This document shows positions 9,790-18,291 of a stretch of 29,442 nt of DNA, one piece after another. The translations under genes were made by a program, and so were the position numbers. How positions within the stretch are numbered: the first letter of the stretch is position 1; every line of letters starts with the position of its first letter. A model generated the notes under the pieces. It worked only from the letters and a program-made list of their open reading frames with translations. It made no database searches and was not told where the DNA came from. Source of the stretch: Moraxella equi (GTDB taxonomy: Bacteria > Pseudomonadota > Gammaproteobacteria > Pseudomonadales > Moraxellaceae); assembly GCF_002027555.1 (NCBI RefSeq), contig NZ_MXAP01000021.1:1-29442 (forward strand). The letters are read 5' to 3'.

Positions 9790-10002
9790 ATGTCAAACAA
9801 AGTTACTGGTACCGTTAAATGGTTCAATGAAGCCAAAGGTTTTGGTTTTATCGCCCAAGATGCAGGCGGTCAAGACGTATTCGCCCATTACAGTGCCATT
9901 ACTGGTTCTGGTTTTAAAACCCTAGCTGAAGGTCAAAAAGTGGCGTTCATTCTAGGCGAAGGCAAAAAAGGCCCACAAGCCGAAGAGATTGAAAAAATCT
10001 AA
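9790..10002 (+). CDS. Cold-shock protein, CspA family
   Basis: A single-domain OB-fold RNA chaperone of 70 aa, the full family length. RNP1 is KGFGFI (residues 16-21) and RNP2 is VFAHY (30-34), with the conserved [16 protein letters not shown] start and W11/F12. Such proteins bind single-stranded RNA and act as antiterminators or unwinders of mRNA; family members can be cold-induced or constitutive. The long leader here suggests cold regulation. A strong terminator follows 19 bases after the stop, so it is monocistronic. The paralogue letter cannot be assigned. Confidence 0.93.
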   Translation: MSNKVTGTVKWFNEAKGFGFIAQDAGGQDVFAHYSAITGSGFKTLAEGQKVAFILGEGKKGPQAEEIEKI

Positions 10003-10021
10003 TTGCCAATATCATTGGCTA

Positions 10022-10055
10022 AGCACTCAAAGTAATTTGGGTGCTTTTTGTTTTT
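10022..10055 (+). terminator. Rho-independent terminator of the csp gene
   Basis: AGCACTCAAA (10022-10031) pairs with TTTGGGTGCT (10036-10045), with one G-T pair, around GTAA. TTTTGTTTTT follows. Confidence 0.85.
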
Positions 10056-10207
10056 GTTATTTGGCAATGTATTTTGGAAAAGCATGTAAGGGAAAATTGC
10101 AATTTGCCCTTGTACTACCCTTGTGGTACATGATTTTAAAAGAATGCCATTTCCTGTTTATCCAAACCGCCAAAAAATAAAAATGACTGCTCATTCACGT
10201 TAAGTAT

Positions 10208-10236
10208 TTGACCAAAATTTATAAATTTTAGACAAT
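10208..10236 (+). promoter_or_regulatory. Weak candidate promoter for etfB
   Basis: TTGACC (10208-10213) matches the -35 consensus at 5 of 6 positions. After 17 bases GACAAT (10231-10236) matches the -10 at 4 of 6. The remaining gap from 10046 to 10308 shows nothing else I can name. The ribosome site CGGAG lies just before the etfB ATG. Confidence 0.3.
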
Positions 10237-10308
10237 CTAGCGTGGCATAAAGCTGATAAATGTGATATATTTTTATTAAATTTTTAAAACCCAAAAAACG
10301 GAGTAACC

Positions 10309-11058
10309 ATGAAAGTATTAGTTGCTGTCAAGCGTGTTGTTGACCACAACGTCAAAGTGCGTGTTAAAGCAGATGAGTCTGGCGTGGACTTGACCAACGC
10401 CAAGATGAGCGTAAACCCATTTTGTGAAATCGCTATTGAAGAAGCGGTTCGCTTAAAGGAGGCGAGCGTGGCAAGCGAGATTATCGCCGTATCTATTGGC
10501 ACCAGCCAATCGCAAGAGCAGTTGCGTTCGGCATTGGCATTAGGTGCTGACCGTGGAGTATTGGTTGAGACGGACGCCAAACCATATCCGCTACAAGTCG
10601 CCAAAATCCTAAAAGGCGTGGCAGAAGCCGAAGGGGCGGAGCTTGTCCTACTCGGCAAGCAAGCCATTGATGACGACAACAACCAAACAGGGCAAATGCT
10701 AGCGGCGCTCATGAATGTCGGTCAAGGTACCTTTGCGTCCGAAGTGGTGGTAGAAGGTGGTGCGGTCAAAGTAACTCGTGAGATTGACGGTGGTTTGCAA
10801 ACCGTGAATTTGCCACTGCCTGCGGTCGTTACCACAGATTTACGTCTTAACGAACCACGCTTTCCAAAACTGCCTAACATCATGGCAGCCAAGAAAAAGC
10901 CGCTAGATACTAAGACTCCTGCCGATTTTGGTGTGGACATGACATCAAAGCTAACCACATTAAAAGTCAAAGCCCCTGCCGAGCGTAGTGCAGGCGTGAA
11001 AGTGGCGAGCGTTGATGAGTTGATTGATAAGCTTAAAAACGAAGCAAAAGTAATTTAA
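10309..11058 (+). CDS. etfB: Electron transfer flavoprotein, beta subunit
   Basis: The beta subunit of ETF, 249 aa, which binds AMP and shuttles electrons from acyl-CoA and related dehydrogenases to ETF-ubiquinone oxidoreductase. The family signature is clear: the start [40 protein letters not shown], and the recognition loop region [20 protein letters not shown]. The preceding element [15 protein letters not shown] is the conserved AMP-binding stretch. Length is normal (about 250). Its stop codon is the first bases of a 103-base imperfect palindrome that separates it from etfA. The two genes still lie in the order etfB-etfA and are probably co-transcribed. Confidence 0.95.
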   Translation: MKVLVAVKRVVDHNVKVRVKADESGVDLTNAKMSVNPFCEIAIEEAVRLKEASVASEIIAVSIGTSQSQEQLRSALALGADRGVLVETDAKPYPLQVAKILKGVAEAEGAELVLLGKQAIDDDNNQTGQMLAALMNVGQGTFASEVVVEGGAVKVTREIDGGLQTVNLPLPAVVTTDLRLNEPRFPKLPNIMAAKKKPLDTKTPADFGVDMTSKLTTLKVKAPAERSAGVKVASVDELIDKLKNEAKVI

Positions 11059-11158
11059 TGCCTTCCCCATAAGTCCTATTACTTCGTCAAACTCGCCGTG
11101 TACTATTTGTAGAACTTCGCTCGTTTTTCTCGTACTAGAACTTATGGCTTTGGCATTA
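11056..11158. repeat. 103-bp imperfect palindrome between etfB and etfA
   Basis: TAATGCC at 11056-11062 pairs with GGCATTA at 11152-11158. Inside that, CCATAAGTCCT pairs with AGAACTTATGG apart from one mismatch. The interior carries related short words (AACTTCGCTCG; TAGAACTT twice). The left end includes the etfB stop codon. Its look, a long imperfect palindrome in a spacer within an operon, is that of a dispersed intergenic repeat, but only this one copy is in the window. Confidence 0.6.
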
Positions 11159-11198
11159 CCTTTATAAAAGTTACACAAAATTATTTAAGGATACAACC

Positions 11199-12131
11199 AT
11201 GACCGTATTAGTTTATGCTGAACACGACAACCAAGAATTAAAATCGGCGACCCTTGCCACAATCACCGCCGCCAGTCAAATCGACAGCGATATTCACGTA
11301 TTAGTGGCAGGTTCAAACGCCCAAGCCGTTGCTGACAGTGTCGCCCAAGTGGCAGGCGTGAATAAAGTGCTACTTGCTGATAATCCTGCTTTTGCCAATC
11401 AGCTTGCCGAAAATGTCGCTCCACTGGTGGTGGAGCTGGCTGGTGCATATAGCCACATCATCGCCCCTGCGACCACGACAGGCAAGAACTTTTTGCCCCG
11501 TGTGGCAGCTCTGCTTGATGTGAGCATGGTATCAGACATCACGGCAGTGATTGATGCCAAGACTTTTGAGCGTCCTATCTATGCAGGTAACGCCACAGCA
11601 ACCGTACAATCAGCAGAAGATAAAATCGTGCTAAGTGTGCGTGGTACAGCGTTTGACTCAGCACCTGCCACAGGCGGCAGCGCGTCTGTTGAGAGCGTGA
11701 GTGTGGGCGGTGATAGTGGCAAATCAAGCTTTGTTGGTGAAGAGCTTGCTAAATCTGATCGTCCAGAGCTGACATCTGCCAATATCGTGGTATCAGGCGG
11801 ACGTGCGTTGGCAAGTGGTGAGAACTTTACCAAATACATTGAGCCATTGGCGGACAAGCTTGGTGCTGCCATGGGTGCTAGCCGTGCGGCGGTGGATGCA
11901 GGCTTTGTACCCAATGATTTGCAAGTGGGTCAAACGGGCAAAATCGTGGCTCCAAACTTGTATATCGCTGTGGGTATCTCAGGAGCGATTCAGCACCTAG
12001 CAGGTATGAAGGACTCTAAGACCATTGTGGCGATTAACACCGACCCAGAAGCTCCGATTGCGAGCGTGGCGGATTATTTCTTAGAAGCGGATTATCAAGT
12101 GGCAGTGCCTGAGCTGACTTCTAAGTTATAA
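11199..12131 (+). CDS. etfA: Electron transfer flavoprotein, alpha subunit
   Basis: The FAD-binding subunit of ETF, 310 aa, partner of the preceding beta subunit. The C-terminal FAD domain is intact: VVSGGRALASGENF (residues about 192-205), AAVDAGFVPNDLQVGQTGK, then PNLYIAVGISGAIQHLAGMK and TIVAINTDPEAPI, all diagnostic for EtfA. The N-terminal alpha/beta domain begins MTVLVYAEHDNQEL. Length is normal. The ribosome site AAGGA lies 8-12 bases upstream of the ATG. A terminator hairpin follows closely, closing the etfBA unit. Confidence 0.95.
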   Translation: MTVLVYAEHDNQELKSATLATITAASQIDSDIHVLVAGSNAQAVADSVAQVAGVNKVLLADNPAFANQLAENVAPLVVELAGAYSHIIAPATTTGKNFLPRVAALLDVSMVSDITAVIDAKTFERPIYAGNATATVQSAEDKIVLSVRGTAFDSAPATGGSASVESVSVGGDSGKSSFVGEELAKSDRPELTSANIVVSGGRALASGENFTKYIEPLADKLGAAMGASRAAVDAGFVPNDLQVGQTGKIVAPNLYIAVGISGAIQHLAGMKDSKTIVAINTDPEAPIASVADYFLEADYQVAVPELTSKL

Positions 12132-12146
12132 TTAATAAGATTTGCC

Positions 12147-12180
12147 AAAAACGCATTTGATGACATCAAGTGCGTTTTTT
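12147..12180 (+). terminator. Rho-independent terminator of etfA
   Basis: AAAACGCA (12147-12154) pairs with TGCGTTTT (12171-12178). The stem continues inward through TTGAT and ATCAA with one mismatch. A T-run closes it. Confidence 0.85.
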
Positions 12181-12264
12181 ATTAGGCAAGTCCATACTAT
12201 ATTTTTCGCCCATTTTAGATTACAATAATCGCCTTATTCTTAGCCATTTGCCGTTATCCCTGCC

Positions 12265-13089
12265 ATGTCTGATGTGATACCCAAAAAACTTCCCTATCTG
12301 TCGCACGAAGAGCAACAGCGAATCACTCGCCTGTGTGTTCGCTGTGCGTTGCTACTCATGCAGTATGGGGCGGAGTCAGTGGTTGTGGTGGATTTGACCA
12401 AACGCTTGGGCGTGGCGTTGGGGGTTGGGGGCGTGGAATGCGGACTGTCTTTTAATGCCATTACGCTCACCACGTTGTATAACGGTCATTGTATCACAAC
12501 TGTACGCAACACCGTTCATCAAGGGATTAACGTGAGTATCTTGGTGCAGATTCAGCAAATCGTCCTAGATGTCGAACGCCAAAGACAAGCAGGCGGACGA
12601 GACGAATACGCCGTTACCCACACCGAAAAGCGATTGGATAACATTGACCGCACCACATATCCCAACACGCTCATGGCGTTTTTTGTGGGTACGTCCTGTG
12701 CCTGTTTTGCTTATCTTAACGGCGGTGGTTTGGCTATCTCGCTGATAACGCTCGTGGCAGGGTTTTGTGCCATACGCACTCGCATGTATCTGTCCGCTCA
12801 TCATTTTAACCCTTTTGTGGTGGTCATCATCACTGCTTTTGTGGCGACTTTACTTGGGGCGGTGGCGTACTTTTTGGAGCTTGGGGTCAATGCCGATGTG
12901 GCGGTGGCGTCTAGTGTGCTGTTACTGGTGCCAAGCTTTCCTATCATTAACGCCTTATCGGACATTTTAAAGGGGTATATCAACATGGGGGTAGGGCGGT
13001 GGATGTTTGCGACCATGCTGACGTTGTCGGCGTGCGTCGGGATTGTCATCGCCTTAATTTTGTTACGCATACCGCATTGGGGGCTGTGA
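12265..13089 (+). CDS. ThrE/YjjP-type exporter, large component
   Basis: A 274-aa inner-membrane protein matching the N-terminal domain of the ThrE (DUF1212) family. Typical elements are LCVRCALLLMQYGAES near residue 25, a cytosolic half with ECGLSFNAITLTT, and then about five hydrophobic segments from residue 130 (TLMAFFVGTSCACFAYL, AISLITLVAGFCA, FVVVIITAFVATLL, VLLLVPSFPIINA, FATMLTLSACVGIVIALIL). Family members export threonine and serine or, as YjjPB in E. coli, succinate; the substrate here is unknown. It overlaps the next gene by one base (TGATG), and the two together rebuild the full ThrE architecture. Confidence 0.85.
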   Translation: MSDVIPKKLPYLSHEEQQRITRLCVRCALLLMQYGAESVVVVDLTKRLGVALGVGGVECGLSFNAITLTTLYNGHCITTVRNTVHQGINVSILVQIQQIVLDVERQRQAGGRDEYAVTHTEKRLDNIDRTTYPNTLMAFFVGTSCACFAYLNGGGLAISLITLVAGFCAIRTRMYLSAHHFNPFVVVIITAFVATLLGAVAYFLELGVNADVAVASSVLLLVPSFPIINALSDILKGYINMGVGRWMFATMLTLSACVGIVIALILLRIPHWGL

Positions 13090-13550
13090 TGACTGTGCTA
13101 ACACTACTGACGAATGTGGGGCTGTCTTGCGTGATTACGCTGGGGTGGTGCTTGATGTTTACGCTACCGAGACGTTATGTCGGGCTGTGTCTTATCATGA
13201 CGGCATTGGGCTATATCACCAAAACAGGGCTGTTGGCGGTGGGGAGTCATCTGGCGGTGGCGACATTTTTTGGGGCGATGTTGCCGAGCTTTTTGGGGGT
13301 GTATTTTGCTCAGCGACATGGACTACCGCCAAAGGCACTCATCGTGCCGAGCGTGATTTTTCTCATGCCAGGCATTGTGGCGTATAAGGCAATGGTGAGT
13401 ATGGTGCAGATAGGGTATTTTGGGTTTAGTATGGAGCTGTTTGTGCTGATGATGACGTACTTTTTTGAAGCGATTTTTGTCATCTCGGCATTGGTGTTGG
13501 GACTGTCGATTCCAGGGATTTTGTTTTATCGTAGAAAGCCGATTGTGTAG
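13089..13550 (+). CDS. ThrE/YjjB-type exporter, small component
   Basis: A 153-aa membrane protein matching the C-terminal (DUF3815/YjjB) half of the ThrE family, with four or five hydrophobic segments and the characteristic PPKALIVPSVIFLMPGIVAYK (VP-x-x-x-x-L-x-PG) motif. The ATG at 13089 shares bases with the stop of the previous gene, so translation is coupled; a longer in-frame reading from 12999 would overlap that gene by 91 bases and is unlikely. The stop codon is directly followed by the stop of the convergent parA, with no spacer. Confidence 0.85.
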   Translation: MTVLTLLTNVGLSCVITLGWCLMFTLPRRYVGLCLIMTALGYITKTGLLAVGSHLAVATFFGAMLPSFLGVYFAQRHGLPPKALIVPSVIFLMPGIVAYKAMVSMVQIGYFGFSMELFVLMMTYFFEAIFVISALVLGLSIPGILFYRRKPIV

Positions 13551-14303
13551 TTAAGGCTGTCCCAACACTTCATTCATGAGCTGATGATAAGCAATAGCCC
13601 CCTTGGACGATTTTTCGTACTCAAAAATAGATTTGCCAAAACTTGGGGCTTCTGCCAATCGGATACTTCTTGGAATGACCGTTTTGTACAATTTTTCGCC
13701 AAAATAATTTTCAAGCTCTGCCGACACGTCTTGGGCAAGCGTACTTCGCCCGTCATACATCGTCCGCACCACGCCACGAATGTGCAGTTTGGGGTTGATT
13801 TGGGTCAGCTTTTCAATCGTATCTATCAAATCAGCAATGCCTTCTAGGGCAAAATACTCGCACTGCATGGGGATAATCACGCCGTCTGTGGCGACAAGGG
13901 CGTTCACGGTCAGCATACTAAGGCTTGGAGCACAGTCCATGATGACATAGTCATAGTCTAGCTTGGTGTTTTTTAGGGCATTTTTTAATAAAAGCGGTGC
14001 ATCCGCCACGTCTGCAAGCGACACGTCAATCCCTGCCAAATCACGGTTTGCCCCCACTACGTCAAGGTGCTGACTTGCCACAATGGTTTTGACCAGTGGC
14101 ACATCGTCAAGCAACACGTCCGCCACCGTATAATTGAGTTCATTTTTGTCAAGCCCCAGACTGGTTGTGGCATTGCCTTGTGCGTCAAGGTCAATGAGTA
14201 GCACACGCTTTTTGCCGATAAGTGCCAACGCACTTGCCAGATTAACCGCCGTTGTGGTTTTGGCGACACCGCCTTTTTGGTTGGCGATTGCGATAATTTC
14301 CAT
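13551..14303 (-). CDS. parA: Chromosome-partitioning ATPase ParA (Soj)
   Basis: A 250-aa deviant-Walker ATPase of the MinD/ParA class that drives chromosome origin segregation with ParB and parS. The deviant Walker A motif is KGGVAKTTT (residues 10-18), Walker A' is LIDLDAQGNATTSLG, and Walker B is DYVIMDCAPSLSML. The VRTMYDGRSTLAQDV stretch and the ending VIPRSIRLAEAPSFGKSI are typical of chromosomal Soj. AAAGG precedes the ATG. It follows rsmG in the same direction, the usual rsmG-parA order. The parB that normally comes next is absent: the neighbour is the convergent exporter gene. Confidence 0.93.
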   Translation of the reverse strand: MEIIAIANQKGGVAKTTTAVNLASALALIGKKRVLLIDLDAQGNATTSLGLDKNELNYTVADVLLDDVPLVKTIVASQHLDVVGANRDLAGIDVSLADVADAPLLLKNALKNTKLDYDYVIMDCAPSLSMLTVNALVATDGVIIPMQCEYFALEGIADLIDTIEKLTQINPKLHIRGVVRTMYDGRSTLAQDVSAELENYFGEKLYKTVIPRSIRLAEAPSFGKSIFEYEKSSKGAIAYHQLMNEVLGQP

Positions 14304-14334
14304 AAAATACCTTTACCATCAATTTGTTAAATTA

Positions 14335-14347
14335 GGGTAAATTACCC
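14335..14347. repeat. 13-base palindrome between rsmG and parA
   Basis: GGGTAA-A-TTACCC in the 68-base gap between rsmG and parA, 32 bases from the parA ATG. It could be an operator-like site or part of a promoter; nothing in the sequence decides. It does not match the 16-base parS consensus as I know it. Confidence 0.3.
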
Positions 14348-14371
14348 ATACATTTTAATTTTAAAATAACT

Positions 14372-15028
14372 TTAACGCTTTAAATACACCACACACCGCT
14401 CATCGCTCATTTGTGGTACAAAAATGGGCTTAATGTCAATTTGCCAATCTGTCAAATTTGCCACATCATCGCTTGTCGGGGCTTTGCCTTTCATGGCATA
14501 TAGCACACCATCCGCCTTTAAATAGGACTTGGCAAGATTGACAAAATCATCAAGGCTGGCAAACGCCCGAGACGTGATGACATCAAACGCCCCATCAAAG
14601 TCCTCAATGCGACTTGCTACAGGATTGACGTTGGTAAGCCCCAATTCGCCCACCATTTGACGGATAAATCGCACCTTTTTGCCATTGCTGTCTAGGGCGG
14701 TAACGTGCCAATCAGGTTTCATAATGGCAATAATCACAGACGGCAAGCCTGCCCCTGTGCCAATGTCAAGCACGCTCATGCCTGATTTATCGGCAAACGG
14801 CAAATCCGCCACAATCGCCAAACAGTCCAAAATATGCTTAATAAACGCCTCTTTTGGGGCGGTAATGGCGGTCAAATTATACGCCTTTGTCCAAAGCAAA
14901 AGATTATCCAAATAGCCGAGCAGTTGCTTTATTTGTACTTCACTAAATGTTAAATTTAGCTTATCAGAAACACACTCTAATTCACGAGCAAATTCGTCGG
15001 CATGGGCGGATATTTTATGATAAGTCAT
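14372..15028 (-). CDS. rsmG: 16S rRNA (guanine-527-N7) methyltransferase RsmG
   Basis: A SAM-dependent methyltransferase that modifies G527 of 16S rRNA; loss gives low-level streptomycin resistance in well-studied species. It has 218 aa, the normal length. Visible signatures are NLLLWTKAYNLTAI near residue 50, the SAM-binding loop SVLDIGTGAGLPSVIIAI, and DVITSRAFASLDDF. The ATG is at 15026-15028. It lies upstream of parA in the same direction with 68 bases between and is divergent from the Lon-like protease gene. Confidence 0.95.
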   Translation of the reverse strand: MTYHKISAHADEFARELECVSDKLNLTFSEVQIKQLLGYLDNLLLWTKAYNLTAITAPKEAFIKHILDCLAIVADLPFADKSGMSVLDIGTGAGLPSVIIAIMKPDWHVTALDSNGKKVRFIRQMVGELGLTNVNPVASRIEDFDGAFDVITSRAFASLDDFVNLAKSYLKADGVLYAMKGKAPTSDDVANLTDWQIDIKPIFVPQMSDERCVVYLKR

Positions 15029-15116
15029 TGTTGTAAAGTCAAGTTAATTTCAAATCCCCTATTTTATCACGTTTTAATCTGTTAAAATATCCCTTTTTCA
15101 TATTTTAATAACAACA

Positions 15117-17495
15117 ATGACCGACCAATTCACCCCCTACCGCCTGCCCCACACCGCCCTAAAACGCTACACCGACACCCACGCTCTACCGCCCGACAGC
15201 GCGCACGCAAGCCCCGCCCCGCACGACTTTGGGCAACGCCGAGCCGTCAATGCCATACAGACCGCCCTTGACATCAAGGCAAATGGCTACCACGTCTTTG
15301 CTGTGGGCGAAAACGGGCTTGGCAAACGCACACTCATCACACGTCTGCTTGCCGAGCGTGCCAAACACGAGCCGACCCCACCCGACTTGGTCTATGTGCA
15401 TAATTTTGATGCACCCCGCCACCCCATTGCACTGACATTGCCAAGTGGTCAAGGGGTGATTTTTGCCAAAGATATGCACAAACTTTGGCATGAACTTTAT
15501 AAAAAAATCATCGCCAAATTTAATAGCATCAGCTACCAAAACAGCATTACCACCATTAAGCAATCCGCCCAAAAACAAGAAAGAAATTTGCTTGATGAAA
15601 TCAACGCCACCGCCAAAAGTCATAATTTGACCTTATTACATTCTGCTGACCAAAAAGCGGTATTTACCCCCATTGATGATAAAAAACCCATTAACAATAC
15701 CGCCCTTGATAAATTACAAAAAAAACTCACCAAAATAAATATAGAATTGGATAATCTAGATGATGAAGTCAATCAAAAAATAGATGAACTTCACGAAACT
15801 TTGTTAATCAAAATTATCACGCCATTATTTAATCCAATTTTAAAAAAATATGATAATAAACATGATAAAAAAATCAGCCAATATTTAACCGACTATCAAA
15901 AAGACATCATAGAAAATATCCTATTTATCGTAGAGCATGATGAAGACTTTATGGTAAAAACGGCAAATATCCCCAATCGCTATTATGTCAATGTGGCGGT
16001 CAGTCATACGCCAAATAGCGGTTCGCCCATTGTCTTTGAAGACATGCCAACCCACCCCAATCTGTTGGGGCATATTGAATACATCACTCAGCTTGGCACG
16101 ATTTTGACAGATGCCAGCATGATACGGGCAGGGGCATTGCACAAAGCCAATGGCGGATATTTATTATTAGAAGCGTCATCGCTATTAGAGCACCCCTATG
16201 CGTGGCAAGGATTAAAGCGAGCCTTACAATCAAAATCACTGAGCATATCTAGCCTAGAACAAATGCTAACCTTAACAGGCTCGGTATCTTTATCGCCTGA
16301 CAGCACGCCATTATCGGTAAAAGTGATATTATTGGGCGAGCCTGATTTATATTATGAATTATTAGAATTTGAACCTGAATTTAATAACCTATTTAAAATC
16401 CGAGCCGATTTTAATGACACCTTACCACGCAATCACGACAGCGAATTATTTATCATTGGTAAAATCGCCGACATGATAAAAAAACAAGCATTACCCACAT
16501 TTGATAATACTGCCTTTGGGGCGATATTGGACGAATTGTCCGTCTATGCTGATGATAAAGACAAATTGGATTTGCACAGCGACAGATTATTACAACTTGT
16601 GGTAGAATCGGCAAGGCAGTTTTATTTAAATCATTCTTATGATATTGATAATAAAAACAATGATAAAAATATTGCCAAAACCGTTAATAAAACCCACGTC
16701 CAAAATGCCTTAGATGACATCAAAGAGCGAAAAGGCTATTTAAAAGAATTATATTGGCAAGAGATTCAAAACGGACAACAGCTTATCAATACCACAGGAA
16801 AAGTGGTCGGACAAATCAACGCCTTGACCGTGATTGCCTATGCCGACAGCGAGTTTGGCTTACCTGCTCGGCTTACCGCACTCATCGCCCCAAAATTTGG
16901 CACAGGCGAAATCCTAGACATAGAGCGAGACGTGGAGCTTGGCGGAAGTTTGCACGCCAAGGGAATGCTTATCATGACGAGCTTTTTACGCTCATTATTT
17001 AGCCAATTTGCCGAGCTTAATTTCTCAGCAAGTCTTGCCTTTGAGCAAAGTTACGCCCACATTGACGGCGACAGTGCCACCCTTGCCGAATGTGCCGTGC
17101 TACTGTCCGCCCTTGCAAATGTGCCGATAAATCAATCACTTGCAATCACAGGCTCCATGAATCAGCTTGGGGACGCTCAGGCGATTGGCGGTGTGAACGA
17201 AAAAATCATCGGCTTTTTTGACGCTTGCTTTGAGCGTGGGCTTAACGGCGAGCAAGGCGTGATTATCCCAAAAACCAACATCGGACAGCTCATGCTCCCT
17301 GACAACATCGTGGGGGCGGTAGAGCGTGGCGAGTTTCATATTTATGCGGTGAGTAGCATTTATGAAGCGTTGTTTATTTTGACCGATATCCCGATTCATG
17401 ATAAGAATAAAAAAGGCGATTATAAAAAAGATACGTTATTTGACAAAATCGTAAGACGGCTTATACAATGGGAAGATGATGAAAAAGAGAAATGA
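15117..17495 (+). CDS. Lon-like AAA+ protease (LonB/YcbZ-type)
   Basis: A 792-aa ATP-dependent protease of the S16 family that lacks the classical Lon N-terminal substrate domain. Walker A is GENGLGKRT (residues 64-72), with Arg where most P-loops have Ser/Thr. A Lys/Asn-rich coiled-coil-like insert covers about residues 120-280. The Walker B/sensor area includes GALHKANGGYLLLEASSLL. The C-terminal protease domain has Ser653 (GDSATLAE) and Lys696 (GVNEKIIG), 43 apart as in Lon, so the catalytic dyad is intact. Base composition is G/C-rich over the first 240 bases and A/T-rich through the insert. It is divergent from rsmG, with no terminator visible after it other than the REP hairpin at 17542. 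Confidence 0.88.
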   Translation: MTDQFTPYRLPHTALKRYTDTHALPPDSAHASPAPHDFGQRRAVNAIQTALDIKANGYHVFAVGENGLGKRTLITRLLAERAKHEPTPPDLVYVHNFDAPRHPIALTLPSGQGVIFAKDMHKLWHELYKKIIAKFNSISYQNSITTIKQSAQKQERNLLDEINATAKSHNLTLLHSADQKAVFTPIDDKKPINNTALDKLQKKLTKINIELDNLDDEVNQKIDELHETLLIKIITPLFNPILKKYDNKHDKKISQYLTDYQKDIIENILFIVEHDEDFMVKTANIPNRYYVNVAVSHTPNSGSPIVFEDMPTHPNLLGHIEYITQLGTILTDASMIRAGALHKANGGYLLLEASSLLEHPYAWQGLKRALQSKSLSISSLEQMLTLTGSVSLSPDSTPLSVKVILLGEPDLYYELLEFEPEFNNLFKIRADFNDTLPRNHDSELFIIGKIADMIKKQALPTFDNTAFGAILDELSVYADDKDKLDLHSDRLLQLVVESARQFYLNHSYDIDNKNNDKNIAKTVNKTHVQNALDDIKERKGYLKELYWQEIQNGQQLINTTGKVVGQINALTVIAYADSEFGLPARLTALIAPKFGTGEILDIERDVELGGSLHAKGMLIMTSFLRSLFSQFAELNFSASLAFEQSYAHIDGDSATLAECAVLLSALANVPINQSLAITGSMNQLGDAQAIGGVNEKIIGFFDACFERGLNGEQGVIIPKTNIGQLMLPDNIVGAVERGEFHIYAVSSIYEALFILTDIPIHDKNKKGDYKKDTLFDKIVRRLIQWEDDEKEK

Positions 17496-17537
17496 AAAAC
17501 TGGCATATGATTAAAGGCGTGTGCCAAAACCCATACC

Positions 17538-17560
17538 GTAGGGGCGTGCTGAGCACGCCC
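17538..17560 (+). repeat. REP palindrome, copy 1 (upstream of RAYT gene)
   Basis: A GTAG foot followed by GGGCGTGCT-G-AGCACGCCC, a perfect 9-bp stem, 33 bases before the RAYT start codon. It is identical in foot and stem to copies 2 and 3. Confidence 0.85.
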
Positions 17561-17592
17561 GATAATAACCACAATCCAATGCTTTCAATAAA

Positions 17593-18090
17593 ATGACACA
17601 TTCCCAAAACAGGCAAACCATTCGCCTACAACATTATGATTATACCAATCATGGTTATTATTTTATTACCATTTGTTGTATTAACCGATTGAATTTATTT
17701 GGTCATATCATAGACAATCAAATGATATTAAATGATTGTGGGAAAATTGCTCATGATACTTGGCTAGATAATCAAAATAAAAGACAAAATATTCAATTGC
17801 ATAATTTTATCATCATGCCAAATCATATGCACGCCATTATAGAAATAAAAGAGCAATTACCAAACATTCATCAAGATAAATTTATCAGTCAATCCAATAC
17901 CATAGGTTCTATTGTTCGTGGCTACAAATCAAGCGTGAGCAGTCAATTAAAGCATATATTTAATCATTCGGTTTGGCAGAAAAATTATTATGAGCATATT
18001 ATTAGAAATGAGCAATCTTATCAAATGATTTCAGAATATATCAGCAATAATCCTGCATTGTGGGAACAGGATAGGTTTTATGAGATTTAA
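17593..18090 (+). CDS. REP-associated tyrosine transposase (RAYT, IS200-like HUH fold)
   Basis: A 165-aa Y1 transposase of the RAYT/TnpA-REP class. The start RQTIRLQHYDYTNHGYYFIT and the phrase FIIMPNHMHAIIEI are family signatures. The HUH metal site is H78-M-H80. The single catalytic tyrosine lies in WQKNYYEHIIRNE (Y132 or Y133), followed by the usual Y-x-x-x-x-x-YI-x-x-NPxxW ending. These enzymes are single-copy, usually have no transposon ends of their own, and act on REP palindromes. REP copies lie 33 bases before the start and 40 bases after the stop, each with a GTAG foot, the tetranucleotide bound by E. coli TnpA-REP. The gene is A/T-rich compared with its neighbours. The frame is intact. 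Confidence 0.92.
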   Translation: MTHSQNRQTIRLQHYDYTNHGYYFITICCINRLNLFGHIIDNQMILNDCGKIAHDTWLDNQNKRQNIQLHNFIIMPNHMHAIIEIKEQLPNIHQDKFISQSNTIGSIVRGYKSSVSSQLKHIFNHSVWQKNYYEHIIRNEQSYQMISEYISNNPALWEQDRFYEI

Positions 18091-18129
18091 AGAAATAGAT
18101 TTGTGTTTTTAATATTTACTGCAGGCTTT

Positions 18130-18196
18130 GTAGGGGCGTGCTGAGCACGCCCTTTGGTGCATTTTATATCATCGGGCGTGCTCAGCACGCCCCTAC
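18130..18196. repeat. REP pair (BIME-like), copies 2 and 3
   Basis: Copy 2 at 18130-18152 (plus) and copy 3 at 18174-18196 (minus) are identical in foot (GTAG) and 9-bp stem to copy 1. They form an inverted pair with a 21-base spacer, the arrangement called BIME in enterobacteria. They lie 40 bases after the RAYT stop. Confidence 0.88.
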
Positions 18197-18291
18197 GTCC
18201 ACAATCAGAAATTTATAGTAACTTTTAAAATTAGATATGCATAGTATATCCCTACAACATACCCCATTTAAAAACCAAAAAACCCCAAAAC

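Noticed and set aside
9989..10180. 63-codon open frame after the csp gene
   Set aside because: It begins inside csp, runs through the csp terminator and has no family pattern.
10722..11178. Antisense open frames across etfB and the following palindrome
   Set aside because: They are shadow frames of etfB and the repeat, with no ribosome site and no recognisable protein pattern.
17593..18090. Complete IS200/IS605 insertion sequence
   Set aside because: There is no tnpB and no IS end structure; the protein is RAYT-like and the flanking palindromes are REP-type with a GTAG foot.
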